Below are positions 17,403 through 25,726 of a stretch of 64,000 nucleotides of DNA, in pieces. A program made the translations under genes and the position numbers. The notes beneath the pieces were generated by a model. It was not told where the DNA came from. It was given only the letters and a program-made list of their open reading frames with translations, and did not search any database. This DNA comes from Sphingomonas sp. G-3-2-10 (GTDB lineage: Bacteria; Pseudomonadota; Alphaproteobacteria; Sphingomonadales; Sphingomonadaceae), in the NCBI RefSeq assembly GCF_012927115.1, contig NZ_JABBFY010000002.1, forward strand, positions 248,001 through 312,000. The letters run 5' to 3'. The first letter of the stretch is position 1, and every line of letters starts with the position of its first letter.

Positions 17403-17570
17403 TTACTTGATCTTGGCTTCCTTGAACTCGACATGCTTGCGCACGACCGGGTCATACTTGCGGAAGGACATCTTCTCGGTCGTGTTGCGCGGATTCTTCT
17501 TGGTGACGTAGAAGAAGCCGGTCTCCGCCGTGCTGACGAGCTTGATCTTGACAGTGGTCGGCTTGGCCAT
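17403..17570 (-). CDS. rpmG: 50S ribosomal protein L33
   Basis: A 55-residue basic ribosomal protein of the large subunit ([15 protein letters not shown] at the N-terminus; [19 protein letters not shown] at the C-terminus). It lacks the four zinc-binding cysteines, so it is the C-minus form. The ATG at 17570 is the family start; the frame is open further upstream but that part is not L33. It stands alone between divK and the GDT1-like gene. Confidence 0.95.
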   Translation of the reverse strand: MAKPTTVKIKLVSTAETGFFYVTKKNPRNTTEKMSFRKYDPVVRKHVEFKEAKIK

Positions 17571-17717
17571 GACCCGAAACCCTTGAATTGGTAAAAAGGA
17601 AAAGCGGCGCGCAAGCGCACCGCTATCAGGCGCGGCGGATGCGACAGACGACTCCAAAAGTCAAGGCGAATGGGCCTCATGCGCCCTTAACAATGTTGGG
17701 TTAGGCTCGCACTTGTC

Positions 17718-18281
17718 ATGGAAGCCCTTGTCCCCGCCTTCATCGCCGCGCTGCTGACCCAGCTTGGCGAGCGGCCCGCGATCCTCACCGCGATCCTCGC
17801 CGACCGCTACGGACGGCCGCTGACGGTCGCGTTCGCGGCGGGGCTGGCCCATGCCGGGCTCAACGCGCTGGCCGCGCTCGGCGCCATCGTCATCGCGCCG
17901 ACGCTGACGCCGAACGCGCAGGCGCTGTTCCTCGCAGTGGCGCTGGTGGTCGGCGGAATCGGCGCGCTGTTCCCGGCAAAGACGCCCGACCGGCTCGAAA
18001 GCTGGGGCCTGGGATCGTTCTTCACTGCCTTTCTCGGCGTGTTCAGCCTCGCGCTGGGATCGCAGACCCAGTTCTTCACTCTCGCTTTCGCGGTGCGCGG
18101 CGAGCCTTGGTTCGCCTTTGCCGGCGCCGTTGCCGGCGCGTTCGGCGTCGCTTTCGTCGCGGCGGTGCTGGGCGAGGCGATGTGGGCGCGAATCCCCTTC
18201 CGCGCGTTCCGCTGGCTGATGGCCGCCATCTTCATCGTCGCGGGCGCCGTGATCGGCGCGGGGGCGCTGCGACTTATTTGA
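17718..18281 (+). CDS. TMEM165/GDT1-like membrane protein with degenerate motifs
   Basis: A 187-residue protein with six hydrophobic spans arranged as two homologous halves, as in the UPF0016/GDT1 family of Mn/Ca transporters. In that family each half carries an E-x-G-D-K/R-T/S motif. Here the first reads QLGERP and the second ALGSQT, so the acidic cation ligands are largely lost. The fold assignment rests on the segments around these motifs (ILADRYGRP and TQFFTLAFAVRG). It may have a changed or lost transport role. Translation starts just after the rpmG promoter region. Confidence 0.7.
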   Translation: MEALVPAFIAALLTQLGERPAILTAILADRYGRPLTVAFAAGLAHAGLNALAALGAIVIAPTLTPNAQALFLAVALVVGGIGALFPAKTPDRLESWGLGSFFTAFLGVFSLALGSQTQFFTLAFAVRGEPWFAFAGAVAGAFGVAFVAAVLGEAMWARIPFRAFRWLMAAIFIVAGAVIGAGALRLI

Positions 18282-18283
18282 TA

Positions 18284-18372
18284 TCATGGTACCGGCCCGC
18301 TCCCCCACCCGGCCACCCAACGGCAGCCTATTCTATGGGTGGCCGGGTGGGGGAGCGGGCCGATACCGTGAC
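18284..18372. repeat. Long near-perfect inverted repeat between GDT1-like gene and dps
   Basis: Arms at 18293-18319 and 18336-18362 are perfect over 27 bases (left arm begins CGGCCCGCTCCCCC) around a 16-base loop. Pairing continues outward with GGTA/TACC and TCA/TGA, giving about 36-base arms with two mismatches. There is no T run, so it is not a standard terminator. It begins three bases after the GDT1-like stop codon. Confidence 0.9.
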
Positions 18373-18481
18373 AACAATAGCTTTGTTCGATTGCTGTGAT
18401 CGGGATTCGTCGCGAGTTGGCGCGGAGCCAACACCCTATCTCGTCGTTGTGAAGGCGAACCGATTCGCACGGAGAATGACG

Positions 18482-18976
18482 ATGGCAGACAGCAAGGCGC
18501 TCCAGACGCCGACCGACCTGAACCGCAACGCGACCAAGTCCGTCGCCGAAGCGCTCAACAGCGCGCTGGCGGACAGCTACGCGCTGTATTTCAAGACCAA
18601 GAACTTCCACTGGCACGTCTCGGGCCCGCATTTCCGCGACTATCATTTGCTGCTCGACGATCAGGCCGCGCAGATCCTCGGCATCACCGATGCCATCGCC
18701 GAGCGGGTGCGCAAGACCGGCAACGTCACGCTCCGCTCGATCGGCGACATCGCGCGGCACCAGACGCTGAAGGACAATGACGCCGATTATGTCGCCCCCG
18801 GCGACATGCTGGCCGAACTGCGTGACGATAATCTCAAGCTGGTCGAGAGCTTCCGCGCGGTGAAGGAGGCTGCCGATTCGGCCGGCGACAACGCCACTTC
18901 GGGCATCGTCGACGACTGGACCGATCAGGCAGAGGAGCGTGCCTGGTTCCTGTTCGAAGCCAGCCGCAAGGGCTGA
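18482..18976 (+). CDS. dps: Dps family DNA-binding ferritin-like protein
   Basis: A 164-residue member of the Dps/ferritin group, forming dodecamers that oxidise and store iron and protect DNA under starvation and peroxide stress. Ferroxidase residues are in KTKNFHWHVSGPHF and in the following helix DYHLLLDDQAAQI; the protein ends AEERAWFLFEASRKG. I chose the ATG at 18482 because GGAG lies seven bases before it; an ATG six bases earlier is too close. It is preceded by the long inverted repeat and closed by a strong terminator. Confidence 0.92.
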   Translation: MADSKALQTPTDLNRNATKSVAEALNSALADSYALYFKTKNFHWHVSGPHFRDYHLLLDDQAAQILGITDAIAERVRKTGNVTLRSIGDIARHQTLKDNDADYVAPGDMLAELRDDNLKLVESFRAVKEAADSAGDNATSGIVDDWTDQAEERAWFLFEASRKG

Positions 18977-18982
18977 TACGGA

Positions 18983-19012
18983 AAAGGGCCGGGGATCGCG
19001 CCCCGGCCCTTT
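18983..19012 (+). terminator. Rho-independent terminator of dps
   Basis: A perfect 12-base stem, AAAGGGCCGGGG with CCCCGGCCCTTT, around a six-base loop, starting seven bases after the stop codon and followed by a pyrimidine-rich tract. It also faces the end of the minus-strand gene that follows. Confidence 0.85.
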
Positions 19013-19032
19013 CCTTCTTCGTCGAGGCTCGC

Positions 19033-19350
19033 TCACTTGATCGCGGCGAGGCCCTTCTCGATCGTCGTCAGCATTTCCTCGGTGATCGCGCCGCCCGACA
19101 TCGGCTGCACCTGGCGCAGGCTCATGCCCTTGAACATCTCGTAGGACGGATGCTGGCTCGGGTCCCCGCCCAGCCCGGCCGTCACGACGGCCTTGGCCTT
19201 CTCGTCGGCGACCAGCGCTTCGATCGGCGTGTCGAGGTTGAACTTCGCAGCCGCTGCGGCGGCGGGCGAGGGTGCAGGCGCGCTCTGGGCCGAAGCGGCG
19301 GCGGGAATCAGGCAAGCGAGAGCCGCTGCGGCGGCAAGAACGAGCTTCAT
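19033..19350 (-). CDS. Small exported protein, function unknown
   Basis: A 105-residue protein with a Sec signal peptide (MKLVLAAAAALACLIPAAASA) followed by an Ala/Pro linker and a compact domain containing LDTPIEALVADEKAKAVV and MSLRQVQPMSGGAITEEML. No catalytic residues or cysteines stand out in the mature part. I have seen similar exported proteins in sphingomonads but know no function. GGAGAGA precedes the ATG at 19350. It ends opposite dps and lies 82 bases downstream of the phosphoesterase gene. Confidence 0.7.
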   Translation of the reverse strand: MKLVLAAAAALACLIPAAASAQSAPAPSPAAAAAAKFNLDTPIEALVADEKAKAVVTAGLGGDPSQHPSYEMFKGMSLRQVQPMSGGAITEEMLTTIEKGLAAIK

Positions 19351-19432
19351 CGGGAATCTCTCCAATCATGTGGAGCCCCCGCCCCACGCACCGCGAGTCG
19401 TACCCTCGATTCGTGGCGCTCGCGAGGCGGAT

Positions 19433-20248
19433 TCAGCGCCCGCGCAGCGTGATCATCCACCAGTCCGGCGGCGCGCCGAATCGCATGGGCAACAGGCTGG
19501 TGCCCAGCCCGCCGGTAACGATCACCGCGCGCCCGCGATCGACATAGGCGCCGCACCGGAACCGCCCCTTGCCCGGCAAATCGAAATTGTCGCGGCCGGG
19601 AATCATGATCTGCCCGCAATGGGTGTGCCCGCCCAGCACGACGCTGACATTCCTCGGCAGCCGCGTCGCGACTTCGGCGCTGTGGACCAGCGCGATCGCC
19701 GGACCGGAGGCGCGCTTGCCCAGTTCGAGGACGTGCCGCAGGTTGCTGTGCCCGCTCGGCCCGTCGTCGATGCCGAGCAGGGTAACCACGCCTACCCGCG
19801 TCGTTTCGTCGGAAAGGACGCGCACGCCCACCGCCTCCAGCGCCGCGCGCAGTTTCTTCACGTCGCGCGAATGGTCGTGATTGCCGAACACGACGAAGGT
19901 GCCGAGCGGCGCAAGCAGCTTGCCCAGCGGCGCGGCCAGCTCGGCGTCGGAATATTGCCGCGTCGAAAGCTCGCGGTCCCCGGCAATGTCGCCCGCGATC
20001 AGGATCAGATCGGGATGCTGGGCATTCACCTGTTCCACGATCCGCGCCAGCCGCGCCGGCGGCATGTCCGGCCCCTGTACGTGCAGGTCGCTGAGCAGCG
20101 CGACGCGCAGCGGCCCGGTCTCCGCCGGCCAGTCCTGCATCGTCACCTCGATCCGGTGCAGCACCGGATCGGCGGCCGAATTGGCATAGCCCCATCCGGC
20201 CAGCGCCAGGATCAGGAGGAAGACGAAGCCGAGTATGCGGAGGAACAT
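19433..20248 (-). CDS. Membrane-anchored metallophosphoesterase (YkuE/YaeI-like)
   Basis: A 271-residue calcineurin-like phosphoesterase with an N-terminal hydrophobic segment (MFLRILGFVFLLILALAGWGY). Metal ligands follow the family order: SDLHVQG, AGDIAGD, FGNHDHSRD, LVHSAE and GGHTHCGQI. Relatives of this shape include enzymes acting on UDP-glucosamine lipids or other phosphodiesters, but the substrate here is unknown. It is divergent from the ATP-dependent ligase with 46 bases between starts. The membrane anchor makes it an unlikely match to the cytoplasmic PdeM nuclease that accompanies such ligases in other genomes. Confidence 0.88.
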   Translation of the reverse strand: MFLRILGFVFLLILALAGWGYANSAADPVLHRIEVTMQDWPAETGPLRVALLSDLHVQGPDMPPARLARIVEQVNAQHPDLILIAGDIAGDRELSTRQYSDAELAAPLGKLLAPLGTFVVFGNHDHSRDVKKLRAALEAVGVRVLSDETTRVGVVTLLGIDDGPSGHSNLRHVLELGKRASGPAIALVHSAEVATRLPRNVSVVLGGHTHCGQIMIPGRDNFDLPGKGRFRCGAYVDRGRAVIVTGGLGTSLLPMRFGAPPDWWMITLRGR

Positions 20249-20294
20249 CGCCTCCAGACTAGCGTAGTGCAGCCATGACGGCCATCTTCCGATA

Positions 20295-21878
20295 ATGCGC
20301 GCCTTCGCCGACCTGCTCGATGGGCTGATCTACACCCGCTCGCGCAACGCGAAGCTGCGGCGCATCGGCGAGTATCTGAAGGCCACGCCCGATCCCGATC
20401 GCGGCTGGGCGATGGCCGCGCTGACCGGCGGACTCGATCTCCCCGCAATCAAGCCCGCACTGATCCGCGCGATGGTCGAGGAACGCGTCGATCCGGTGCT
20501 GTTCGCGATGAGCCGCGATTTCGTCGGCGATTCGGCGGAGACGATCGCCCTCCTTTGGCCCGAGCCGACGGTGCCGCCGAAGGAAACAGAACCGCTCACC
20601 GTCTCCCAGGTCGTCGACACCCTCTCCACCCTTTCCAAATCCGATGCCCCCGCCGTCCTCGCTTCGATGCTCGACCGGCTCGACGCCGACGAGCGCTTCG
20701 CCTTGCTCAAGCTCGCCACCGGCGCGCTGCGCGTCGGCGTCTCCGCCCGCCTCGCCAAGACCGCGCTGGCGCAGGCGTTCGATCTCGATGTCGATGCGGT
20801 CGAGGAAGTCTGGCACGGCCTCGTCCCGCCCTATGCGCCCCTGTTCGACTGGGCCGAGGGCAAGGGCGCGCAGCCCACCGCCGAGAATATCCCGGTCTTC
20901 CGCCCCTTCATGCTCGCGCACCCGCTGGAGGAGGCGCAGGTCAGCCTGACCGACTATGCCGCCGAATGGAAATGGGACGGCATCCGCGCCCAGCTGGTCC
21001 ATGTCGCGGGCGAGACCAGGCTATACAGCCGCGCGGGCGACGACATCACTCACAGCTTCCCCGAAGTCGCGACGGCATACCGCACCCCCGGTGTGCTCGA
21101 CGGCGAGTTGCTGGTGAAGGGCGAAGCGCAGGGCGGCGAAGGCGGCGCGGGCAGTTTCAACGCGCTCCAGCAGCGGCTTGGGCGGAAGGTCGTGAGCGCG
21201 AAGACCCTTGCCGAATACCCCGCCTTCGTCCGGCTCTACGACATTCTGTTCGACGGCCTCGAAGACTTGCGCGCCTTCCCCTGGAGCGACCGCCGCGCCC
21301 GGCTCGAAACCTTCTCCTCCCAGCTCGACCCGAACCATTTCGACGTCTCGTCGATCATCGAAGCCGATGACTTCGCCGCGCTGGAGGAAATCCGCGCCGG
21401 CGCGCGCGATGCCGCGATCGAGGGCGTGATGCTCAAGCGCCGCACATCGCCCTATGTCGCGGGCCGCCGCGCGGGGCTGTGGTACAAATGGAAGCGCGAT
21501 CCGCTCAACGCCGATTGCGTGCTGATGTACGCCCAGCGCGGCAGCGGCAAACGATCGTCCTTCTATTCGGACTTCACCTTCGGCGCATGGACCGAGGAGG
21601 GCGAGCTGCTCCCCGTCGGCAAGGCCTATTTCGGCTTCACCGACGAGGAACTGAAATGGCTCGATCGCTTCGTGCGCAACCACACGCTCAACCGCTTCGG
21701 CCCGGTCCGCGAAGTCGAGAAGAGCCTTGTCCTCGAAGTGGCGTTCGATTCGATCCACGAATCGAAACGCCACAAATCGGGCCTCGCGATGCGCTTCCCC
21801 CGCATCAGCCGCATCCGCACCGACAAGCCCGCAAGCGAGGCCGACACGGTGGCCGGCCTGCGCAACCTGGCGACCTGA
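20295..21878 (+). CDS. Cisplatin-damage-response ATP-dependent DNA ligase
   Basis: A 527-residue ATP-dependent DNA ligase. The adenylated lysine is K226 in EWKWDGIRAQ, followed by motif III-like DGELLVKGE and motif IV EGVMLKRRTSPY and motif V WYKWKRDPL. The N-terminal alpha-helical DNA-binding domain and C-terminal OB fold are present. It fits the bacterial ligase family linked to a DEXH helicase and a beta-lactamase-fold exonuclease in repair of cross-link-type damage. Those partners are in this window at 34925-38359, not adjacent. The start ATG at 20295 is divergent from the phosphoesterase gene. Confidence 0.92.
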   Translation: MRAFADLLDGLIYTRSRNAKLRRIGEYLKATPDPDRGWAMAALTGGLDLPAIKPALIRAMVEERVDPVLFAMSRDFVGDSAETIALLWPEPTVPPKETEPLTVSQVVDTLSTLSKSDAPAVLASMLDRLDADERFALLKLATGALRVGVSARLAKTALAQAFDLDVDAVEEVWHGLVPPYAPLFDWAEGKGAQPTAENIPVFRPFMLAHPLEEAQVSLTDYAAEWKWDGIRAQLVHVAGETRLYSRAGDDITHSFPEVATAYRTPGVLDGELLVKGEAQGGEGGAGSFNALQQRLGRKVVSAKTLAEYPAFVRLYDILFDGLEDLRAFPWSDRRARLETFSSQLDPNHFDVSSIIEADDFAALEEIRAGARDAAIEGVMLKRRTSPYVAGRRAGLWYKWKRDPLNADCVLMYAQRGSGKRSSFYSDFTFGAWTEEGELLPVGKAYFGFTDEELKWLDRFVRNHTLNRFGPVREVEKSLVLEVAFDSIHESKRHKSGLAMRFPRISRIRTDKPASEADTVAGLRNLAT

Positions 21879-23198
21879 CTACCGCGCCGGCCCCTTGGGA
21901 TAGGACGCCACCGATCCATTGGCATTCAGCACTTCGATCCCCGTCGCGACGCCGCCCTCGACCGGGAACCGGATCCGCTGCAACGGCTCATTCTCCAGGC
22001 CGAACAGGTCCGGCCCCAGCGGCACCAGCACCACGCTCATCGCGCCGTCGCGGCGGAAGGCGAGACCGCCCTTCTCGACGCTCACCGTGCGCACGCCGTA
22101 ACGCCCGGCATAGGCTTCGGGCGCGCGCGCCAGCGGCGCCGGTGCGATCAGCCCGCCCTGCGCCGCCGCCATCCATTCATAGTCCGCGCTGCGTTCGGGC
22201 TTCGCTTTTCCCATCGCGCGGTAGATCTCCTGCAACGCCCGCGCCTGTGCCAGATCGACCGGAACCGCGATCGACGGCGGCACGCCCTTGCCTTCCCAGT
22301 CGCCCACGCCCGGAATCTCCGGCCGCCCCACCGACACGCTCAGCGCAAAGCCGCCCGGCAGCCGGAACAATTCGTTGCGATACGCCGCGCCGGCGGTGGT
22401 TTCGCCCACCAGCGGCGCGAACTTGAAACGCGCGACATGGCTGGCGAATTCCTCCGCCGCCGAAGCGCTGCGCCCGCTGATCAGGACGTAGATCGGCTTG
22501 TCTTTCGGCCACATGCCCAGCGCGGGAGCCGCCGCCCCCGTGCTCGACGAGGTGACGGGATCGCTGCGCATGTGAAAGCGCACCAGTTCGGTATTCGGCG
22601 GGACGAAATAGCGCGCCAGATGCTGCACGGCCTCGGGGCTGCCCCCGCCATTGCCGCGCAGATCGATGATCGCGGCATCGCCGCCCATCAGGAACTTCAT
22701 CGCGCCGTCCAGCGCCTCGGCGCTTTCCGGCCCGGTCCAGAAGAACCCGGTATAATTCATCACCCGCACATTGCCGGGCAGCACGCGCAGGTCCCGAATG
22801 CCGTGATTGAGGCTGCGGGCCTGCGCCAGGAAAGCCGCTTCGTCGGGCGGACCGCCGCGCGCCGCGGGCCCCGCGCCGGGCGGCGGGGCGCGCGGCGGAT
22901 CGTATCGCAGGTTCAGATGCTTGTCGTGCGCCACCGCTGTCAGGTCGGCATTGATCCGCTCGGCCAGTTCGCCCGGCCCGACATTGTCGTACCGGCCCGA
23001 AGCGATCCCGTCGGCCAGCGCCTTGTCCAGCGCGGGCCGGCGATCGACCACCACGTAATTGGCGGCCAGCACCTTGCGGGCTTCCTCGGCGACCGTCCGG
23101 CCCTGCACCGGGGCCGCCGCCTGAGGCGGCGCATTCTGCGCGGATGCCGATGGTGCGACGGCCAGCGCCGCCGCGATCAGCCAGGCAAATCTGTTCAA
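21879..23198 (-). CDS. S41 family peptidase, exported
   Basis: A 439-residue secreted or periplasmic protease of the C-terminal-processing/IRBP-like S41 group. A signal peptide ends at PSASA. The conserved core includes AAIIDLRGNGGGSPEAVQ and YVLISGRSASAAEEFA, where the serine is the nucleophile. No PDZ domain is obvious. I chose the TTG at 23198, because GGAGGA precedes it by seven bases on the minus strand; the nearby ATG is in another frame and hits a stop after two codons. It ends flush against the DNA ligase gene and is divergent from the Lrp regulator. Confidence 0.85.
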   Translation of the reverse strand: MNRFAWLIAAALAVAPSASAQNAPPQAAAPVQGRTVAEEARKVLAANYVVVDRRPALDKALADGIASGRYDNVGPGELAERINADLTAVAHDKHLNLRYDPPRAPPPGAGPAARGGPPDEAAFLAQARSLNHGIRDLRVLPGNVRVMNYTGFFWTGPESAEALDGAMKFLMGGDAAIIDLRGNGGGSPEAVQHLARYFVPPNTELVRFHMRSDPVTSSSTGAAAPALGMWPKDKPIYVLISGRSASAAEEFASHVARFKFAPLVGETTAGAAYRNELFRLPGGFALSVSVGRPEIPGVGDWEGKGVPPSIAVPVDLAQARALQEIYRAMGKAKPERSADYEWMAAAQGGLIAPAPLARAPEAYAGRYGVRTVSVEKGGLAFRRDGAMSVVLVPLGPDLFGLENEPLQRIRFPVEGGVATGIEVLNANGSVASYPKGPAR

Positions 23199-23336
23199 TT
23201 CATGTCCTCCCAACGCGCCGGTTTCCCGGCTTCGCCCCTCGGCACCAATCTAGGCTGGCGCGATGCGCATCCCGGAGGCATTGTTGGCGACAGATGCGCA
23301 TAATATTGGCGCATATCGAGCAGGGGACGGCAGCAA

Positions 23337-23813
23337 ATGAGCGCAACGCGCGACAAGATGGATCTGCGCATCCTCGAACGGCTTCAGGTCAATGCGCTGC
23401 TCACCGCCGACGAGCTGGCGGCCGAGCTGCCGCTGTCCGCCTCCGCGATCGCCCGGCGCATCCGCAAGCTGCGCGAGACCGGCGTGATCGCGGGCGATGT
23501 TGCGGTCCTGTCCGATTCGGTCGGCCCGTTCCTGTCGGCCTTCATCCATATCCAGCTCGATCGGCACGCGCTGGCCGCGGTCGAGGCGCTGCGCCGCCGC
23601 CTCACCGCCAGCCCGCACGTCCAGCTCTATATGGAGATTTCCGGCGCGTTCGATCTGGTCCTGCTGGTCACCGTGACGGGCATGGAGGCGTTCAACGAAT
23701 TCGCCGATGCCCAGCTCGCGGGCGATCCGGTGGTGCGCCGCTACGAGACCAGTTTCGTCAAGCGGAAGCGCAAGTTCAGCCTTGCCTTGCCGCTGGAGAC
23801 CGACTCCGAATGA
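23337..23813 (+). CDS. Lrp/AsnC family transcriptional regulator
   Basis: A 158-residue regulator with an N-terminal winged helix-turn-helix (DLRILERLQVNALLTADELA and SASAIARRIRKLRETGVI) and a C-terminal ligand-binding RAM domain. Such proteins sense amino acids or related metabolites. Its stop overlaps the start of an EamA-type exporter by four bases, so it probably controls that exporter in response to an amino-acid-like ligand. It is divergent from the S41 peptidase across 138 bases. Confidence 0.9.
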   Translation: MSATRDKMDLRILERLQVNALLTADELAAELPLSASAIARRIRKLRETGVIAGDVAVLSDSVGPFLSAFIHIQLDRHALAAVEALRRRLTASPHVQLYMEISGAFDLVLLVTVTGMEAFNEFADAQLAGDPVVRRYETSFVKRKRKFSLALPLETDSE

Positions 23814-24649
23814 GCCAGCCGGCACTCTGGCTCGCGCCAGCCATGATGATCGCTTCGGGATCGATCCACGCCGTGGTCAACGCCATCCTCAAGGGCGGCA
23901 AGGACAAGATGGCCGGGCGCGCGATGATCGACGGATCGAGCGCGGTCATCCTGCTGCCGGCGACCCTGTTCGTCCCGCTGCCGCATGGCGCATGGGGCTG
24001 GCTTGCCGCCAGCGCCGCGATCCACTGCCTGTATCTCTACGCGCTGGTTCGCGCATTCGAGACGAGCGATTTCTCCGCCGCCTATCCGATCATGCGCGGC
24101 GCGGCGCCGCTGCTCACCGCGATTCTCGCGATCGGCCTGTTCGGCGAAGCGGCAAGCACGGGCGAGCTTGCCGGAATCGCGGTCATCGGGCTTGCGGTCG
24201 CCGCGCTGGTCTTCGGCAGGCATATCGGCCGGGCGGGCGTCGGCTGGGCGCTGCTGACCGCCGCGATGATCGGCTGCTATACCGTGACCGATGCGAACGG
24301 CGTGCGCGCCGCCCCGGTCCCCGCCAGCTATATCGTCTGGTCGTTCGTCGCGTCCGGCACCGCGATCGTCACCCTGTTCGGGCTCATCTCGCGCGGCCGG
24401 ATCTTCTCCGCCGCCCGCGCGCAATGGCGGCCAGGCGTGGTGGCGGGGGCGCTGTCGATCGTCACCTATGGCCTCGCGCTCTACGCCTTCTCGCTCGGCC
24501 CCACCGCGCCGCTCGCCGCCTTGCGCGAGACCGGGATGATCACCGCCTTGCTGATCTCGGCGCTGTTCCTGCACGAACGGGTGACGCGACTGCGCGCGTT
24601 CAGCGTGTTCGGCATCTTTGCCGGCGCGGTGATGATCCTCAGCCTCTGA
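23810..24649 (+). CDS. EamA family (DMT superfamily) transporter
   Basis: A 279-residue inner-membrane protein with ten hydrophobic segments in two EamA repeats; the second repeat contains SLGPTAPLAALRETGMITA, and both start with polar-aromatic signatures. Members export amino acids, drugs or related metabolites. The ATG at 23810 overlaps the Lrp stop codon (ATGA); the frame remains open upstream but would overrun lrp. The Lrp-type neighbour points to export of an amino acid or derivative, which is inference. Confidence 0.85.
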   Translation: MSQPALWLAPAMMIASGSIHAVVNAILKGGKDKMAGRAMIDGSSAVILLPATLFVPLPHGAWGWLAASAAIHCLYLYALVRAFETSDFSAAYPIMRGAAPLLTAILAIGLFGEAASTGELAGIAVIGLAVAALVFGRHIGRAGVGWALLTAAMIGCYTVTDANGVRAAPVPASYIVWSFVASGTAIVTLFGLISRGRIFSAARAQWRPGVVAGALSIVTYGLALYAFSLGPTAPLAALRETGMITALLISALFLHERVTRLRAFSVFGIFAGAVMILSL

Positions 24650-24689
24650 ACGCTTGCCAGCCCGCCAGCCGCGCCGCATCCTCGCCGCC

Positions 24690-25124
24690 ATGACCCAGCC
24701 CGCCGAACCCCTCGATCCGGTAAAGCTCGCCGCCGCGATCGTGATCGGCACCTTGTTCCTTGCCGTGCCCTTCTCGATCTTCGGGATGCTCGCCACTTAT
24801 GGCGACCCCAATATGCTCGAGCTCGGCTTGCGCGTCGGGATTAGCAGCGCCAGTTCCGCGCTCGTCCTGACCGGGATCGTCATGCCCTTTGCGATGCAGC
24901 GCCTGCGCGATCCGGCGCTGCGGCTGGTCCGCTGGCTCTCGGCCGGCCTCACCGCCGGCATCGCGGGTGCCGGGCTGCAGTCGGTCCTGCTCGTGATCGG
25001 CTATTACGGCTGGATGCCGGACATGGGGCCGCAGATCGCCGTCGCGCTCGGCGTGAGTTCGGCCGCCGGCATCGTCGCCGCCTTCGCCGCCTGGGTAGTG
25101 CTCAAGCTCTGGGTCCGGCGCTGA
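24690..25124 (+). CDS. Four-span membrane protein, function unknown
   Basis: A 144-residue protein with four hydrophobic segments (for example LAAAIVIGTLFLAVPFSIFG and the C-terminal IVAAFAAWVVLKLWV) and no motif I recognise. A TTG at 24654 would extend it by 12 basic residues, but no ribosome site supports it, so I chose the ATG at 24690. The gene lies 40 bases after the EamA gene and one base before the YdeI-like gene, so it seems to belong to the same transcript. Confidence 0.6.
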   Translation: MTQPAEPLDPVKLAAAIVIGTLFLAVPFSIFGMLATYGDPNMLELGLRVGISSASSALVLTGIVMPFAMQRLRDPALRLVRWLSAGLTAGIAGAGLQSVLLVIGYYGWMPDMGPQIAVALGVSSAAGIVAAFAAWVVLKLWVRR

Positions 25125-25125
25125 C

Positions 25126-25725
25126 ATGGCGGCGGTGATCGTCGATCCGGCCAAGGTCCGCGAATTCGCGGATGCGGCGGCCTTTTACGACTGGCTGGGC
25201 AAGCATCACGCCAGCGAGGACGAAGTCTGGATCAAGATCCACAAGGTCGCCTCGGGCCTCGAATCGATCACGCCGAAGGAAGCGATCGACGTCGTGCTGT
25301 GCTGGGGCTGGATCGACGCGATCCGCAAGAGCCTTGACGAAAGAAGCTTCCTCCAGCGCTACACGCCGCGCACGCGCAAGAGCATCTGGAGCAAGATCAA
25401 CATCGACAATGTCGCCCGGCTCATCGCCGAGGGCCGCATGACCGAGCATGGCCTGCGCGAAGTCGATGCCGCCAAGGCCGATGGTCGCTGGGACCGCGCC
25501 TATGGCAGCGGCAAGGACATGAAGATCCCCGACGACCTTCAGGCCGCAATCGATGGCGTGCCGGAGGCAAAGGCGATGCTGGCTAAACTCACCGAACAGA
25601 ACCGGTTCGCCCTCGCCTTCCGCACCCACAATATGAAGACCGAGGCGGGCCGGAAGAAGAAGATCGAGAGCTTCGTCGAGATGCTCCGGCGCGGCGAGAC
25701 GATCTACCCGCAAAAGGCGCGGTAG
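25126..25725 (+). CDS. YdeI/OmpD-associated family protein
   Basis: A 199-residue cytoplasmic protein of the YdeI/OmdA family. The typical opening FYDWLGKHHASEDEVWIKI, the block VVLCWGWIDAIRKSLDE and the FTPR-like RYTPRTRKSIWSKIN are all present, and the C-terminus ends in the basic KTEAGRKKKIESFVEML. Biochemical function is not established; homologues have been linked to antimicrobial-peptide resistance. It starts one base after the preceding membrane-protein gene and is followed after one base by a cupin gene. Confidence 0.85.
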   Translation: MAAVIVDPAKVREFADAAAFYDWLGKHHASEDEVWIKIHKVASGLESITPKEAIDVVLCWGWIDAIRKSLDERSFLQRYTPRTRKSIWSKINIDNVARLIAEGRMTEHGLREVDAAKADGRWDRAYGSGKDMKIPDDLQAAIDGVPEAKAMLAKLTEQNRFALAFRTHNMKTEAGRKKKIESFVEMLRRGETIYPQKAR

Positions 25726-25726
25726 G

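Noticed and set aside
19433..20248. Possibility that the phosphoesterase is the PdeM nuclease of the ligase module
   Set aside because: It has an N-terminal membrane anchor and a YkuE/YaeI-type motif set, whereas PdeM is a shorter cytoplasmic protein.
23201..23203. ATG as start of the S41 peptidase
   Set aside because: In its frame it reads ATG AAT TGA and stops at once; the TTG at 23198 is in frame with the protein and correctly spaced from GGAGGA.
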